From an uncultured Pseudomonadota bacterium (GTDB taxonomy: Bacteria > Bdellovibrionota_B > Oligoflexia > Oligoflexales > Bog-1112): a DNA stretch of 6,804 nt. The stretch lies in NCBI GenBank assembly GCA_937896265.1, contig CALBMD010000351.1, positions 1 through 6,804 of the forward strand. Reading direction: 5' to 3'. Positions 5,885 through 6,804 of this stretch are shown here, in pieces; position 1 is the stretch's first letter, and every line of letters begins with the position of its first letter. A program made the position numbers and the translations under genes. Below the pieces are notes generated by a model. The model was given only the letters and a program-made list of their open reading frames with translations, searched no databases and had not been told where the DNA came from.

Positions 5885-6289
5885 TTAAGGGTTGTTTTTA
5901 TCGAGAGCGCCCTGTCTTTCGAGCGCTACTAAGTCATCGTGACCGCCCACGTGTGTGCTACCAAAAAAGATTTGAGGAACAGTTCGCCTGCCAAAGGCCT
6001 TTGCTACCATCTCTTCTCTGAGTTTGGGGTCTTCTGAAACATCAATTTCTTCATAGCGTATATTTTTTTTATCAAGCAGCCGCTTGGCGGCAAAGCAGTA
6101 GCTGCAGCTAGGTGTTGAGTAGACAATTACGTTTTTAAAGTCTAGATCTAAAATTTGACTCTTGTTTTCAACCATAGGCGGCGGATTCTTTGTTTCAAGG
6201 TAAACAATAAGGCCAATACCAATTATGCAGGCGATAAATAATTTGGTAAGGCGAACGAGCACATCTTTTATTTGTGGATCAAGCATCAT
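5885..6289 (-). CDS. Membrane-anchored dithiol glutaredoxin (CSYC active site)
   Basis: Residues about 51-130 form a glutaredoxin fold: VIVYSTPSCSYC with the dithiol pair Cys62 and Cys65, the glutathione-binding TVP loop (RRTVPQIF, 101-108) and GGHDDL (115-120), close to GrxC/Grx3. Unlike ordinary cytoplasmic glutaredoxins of about 85 residues, the 134-aa protein has an N-terminal extension with one hydrophobic helix (about 17-31, LFIACIIGIGLIVYL) and a proline-containing linker, so it is probably tethered to the inner membrane. There is no signal-peptidase or lipobox motif. Positive charges before the helix (Lys8, Arg13, Lys16) hint at an N-in topology with the glutaredoxin domain in the periplasm, but flanking charges are mixed and this is uncertain. 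An in-frame TAA lies six codons upstream and no good Shine-Dalgarno is seen; a second ATG follows directly. It is upstream of sufS in the same transcript direction, 35 nt apart. Redox partner unknown. Confidence 0.88.
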   Translation of the reverse strand: MMLDPQIKDVLVRLTKLFIACIIGIGLIVYLETKNPPPMVENKSQILDLDFKNVIVYSTPSCSYCFAAKRLLDKKNIRYEEIDVSEDPKLREEMVAKAFGRRTVPQIFFGSTHVGGHDDLVALERQGALDKNNP

Positions 6290-6392
6290 AGGCGGACGAA
6301 TAACATCTTAAGCTTGCGAATTCAAGTGTTTTTAGACTAGGTTTACCAAGTGACCGAGAGATTTCCGTATCTTCCAGCGATAAGAGGTTTAA
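6290..6392. other. Divergent intergenic region between the glutaredoxin gene and the P5C dehydrogenase gene
   Basis: This 103-nt gap must hold the promoters of two divergent genes, but I could not find a convincing -35/-10 pair on either strand. The best rightward attempt, TTGCGA (6314-6319) with TAGGTT, is poor. GCTTG/CAAGT (6312-6316 and 6323-6327) can form a 5-bp stem with one G-U pair before five T residues. This resembles a weak rightward terminator, but there is no rightward gene behind it. Confidence 0.4.
6382..6387 (+). promoter_or_regulatory. Ribosome binding site of the P5C dehydrogenase gene
   Basis: AAGAGG lies 5 nt before the ATG at 6393. It is one of the clearest Shine-Dalgarno sequences in the window and supports that start. 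Confidence 0.65.
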
Positions 6393-6804
6393 ATGGCTAG
6401 TGGTATTTTTAATATTCCCTTCCCTCAAAATGAGCCTATCTTAACATACGCAAAAGCAAGTAAAGAGCGGCAACAGTTGAAATCTGAGTTGCAACAGTTG
6501 CAGCAGAGGTCAGAGACGGTACCTATCATTATTGATGGCAAGAAAATTTTTGATCGCCCCCAGAAACCTATCGCTTGCCCTCACAAGCACTCGCAAAAAA
6601 TAGGATCAACAGCATGGGCAAGTGAGGCAGATGTCAAAAATGCTATTTCTGCTAATGTGAAAGCCCAAAAGGATTGGGCCAGGCTACCTTGGGAAGAGCG
6701 GGCGGCTGTCTTTTTAAAAGCAGCAGATCTTTTGGCTACTAAATATCGAGCTAAAATGAATGCTGCTACTATGCTTGGGCAAAGCAAGACTTGTTTTCAG
6801 TCTG
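6393..6804 (+). CDS. pruA: Delta-1-pyrroline-5-carboxylate dehydrogenase, ALDH4 type, partial (N-terminal 137 residues)
   Basis: The enzyme oxidises glutamate-gamma-semialdehyde to glutamate with NAD+, the second step of proline breakdown. Only the first 137 codons are present; the cofactor fold's core and the catalytic Cys and Glu lie beyond the right edge. Recognition rests on the N-terminal pattern of the stand-alone ALDH4A1-like group: NEPILTYAKASKERQQLK (13-30), VPIIIDGKKI (43-52), PHKHSQKIGS (63-72), then DWARLPWEERAAVFLKAADL (94-113) and MNAATMLGQSKTCFQ (122-136). This differs from the bifunctional PutA arrangement, in which a proline dehydrogenase domain precedes the dehydrogenase. 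Residues 25-40 are unusually rich in Gln and Leu and could form a short coiled coil. ATG at 6393 has a good Shine-Dalgarno (AAGAGG). The gene points away from the glutaredoxin/sufS pair. The symbol could equally be written rocA. Confidence 0.88.
   Translation, partial: MASGIFNIPFPQNEPILTYAKASKERQQLKSELQQLQQRSETVPIIIDGKKIFDRPQKPIACPHKHSQKIGSTAWASEADVKNAISANVKAQKDWARLPWEERAAVFLKAADLLATKYRAKMNAATMLGQSKTCFQS

Noticed and set aside
6312..6333. Hairpin plus T-run between the two divergent genes as a terminator
   Set aside because: The stem is only 5 bp with a G-U pair, and no rightward gene ends upstream of it, so there is no transcript to terminate.
6581..6787. A 68-codon minus-strand reading frame at the right end
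   Set aside because: It is antisense to the P5C dehydrogenase N terminus, whose frame shows clear family motifs throughout.

Overview
The window reads as chromosomal DNA of a Gram-negative bacterium with c-type cytochromes and an exported surface polysaccharide. The evidence is a Wzm/Wzt polysaccharide ABC exporter, a System I cytochrome c maturation gene (ccmC), and housekeeping genes packed in short operons. G+C is moderate to low (37% and 47% in two 60-base lines I counted). The mix includes TlyA, an ALDH4-type pyrroline-5-carboxylate dehydrogenase and System I ccmC. It would fit a member of the former Deltaproteobacteria (Bdellovibrionota/Myxococcota), but that placement is inference and I cannot confirm it. 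I see no insertion sequence, phage gene, tRNA, rRNA or CRISPR array.

Layout. Bases 1-2518 (minus strand) hold a three-gene operon transcribed right to left: wzm (ABC-2 permease), wzt (ATPase with C-terminal glycan-recognition domain) and ccmC (cut by the left edge). wzm and wzt are 9 nt apart; wzt and ccmC overlap in an ATGA. Bases 2519-2744 are a divergent intergenic region with two candidate promoters for the rightward genes. Bases 2745-4614 (plus strand) hold tgt and tlyA, a tRNA and an rRNA modification gene 16 nt apart. Bases 4617-6289 (minus strand) hold a membrane-anchored glutaredoxin followed by sufS, a group II cysteine desulfurase; tlyA and sufS converge with only 2 nt between their stop codons. 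A 103-nt divergent gap leads to the first 137 codons of an ALDH4-type P5C dehydrogenase, which runs off the right edge.

How the genes relate. tgt and tlyA both tune translation. The glutaredoxin/sufS pair suggests thiol or Fe-S chemistry: the glutaredoxin has a CSYC active site, the form that binds a [2Fe-2S] cluster in some glutaredoxins, and sits behind a transmembrane helix. wzm/wzt export an unidentified glycan, and their tight coupling to ccmC is the most unexpected gene order here. No gene belongs to a family I do not recognise, and I found no convincing wholly new system. The points of interest are architecture and gene order.
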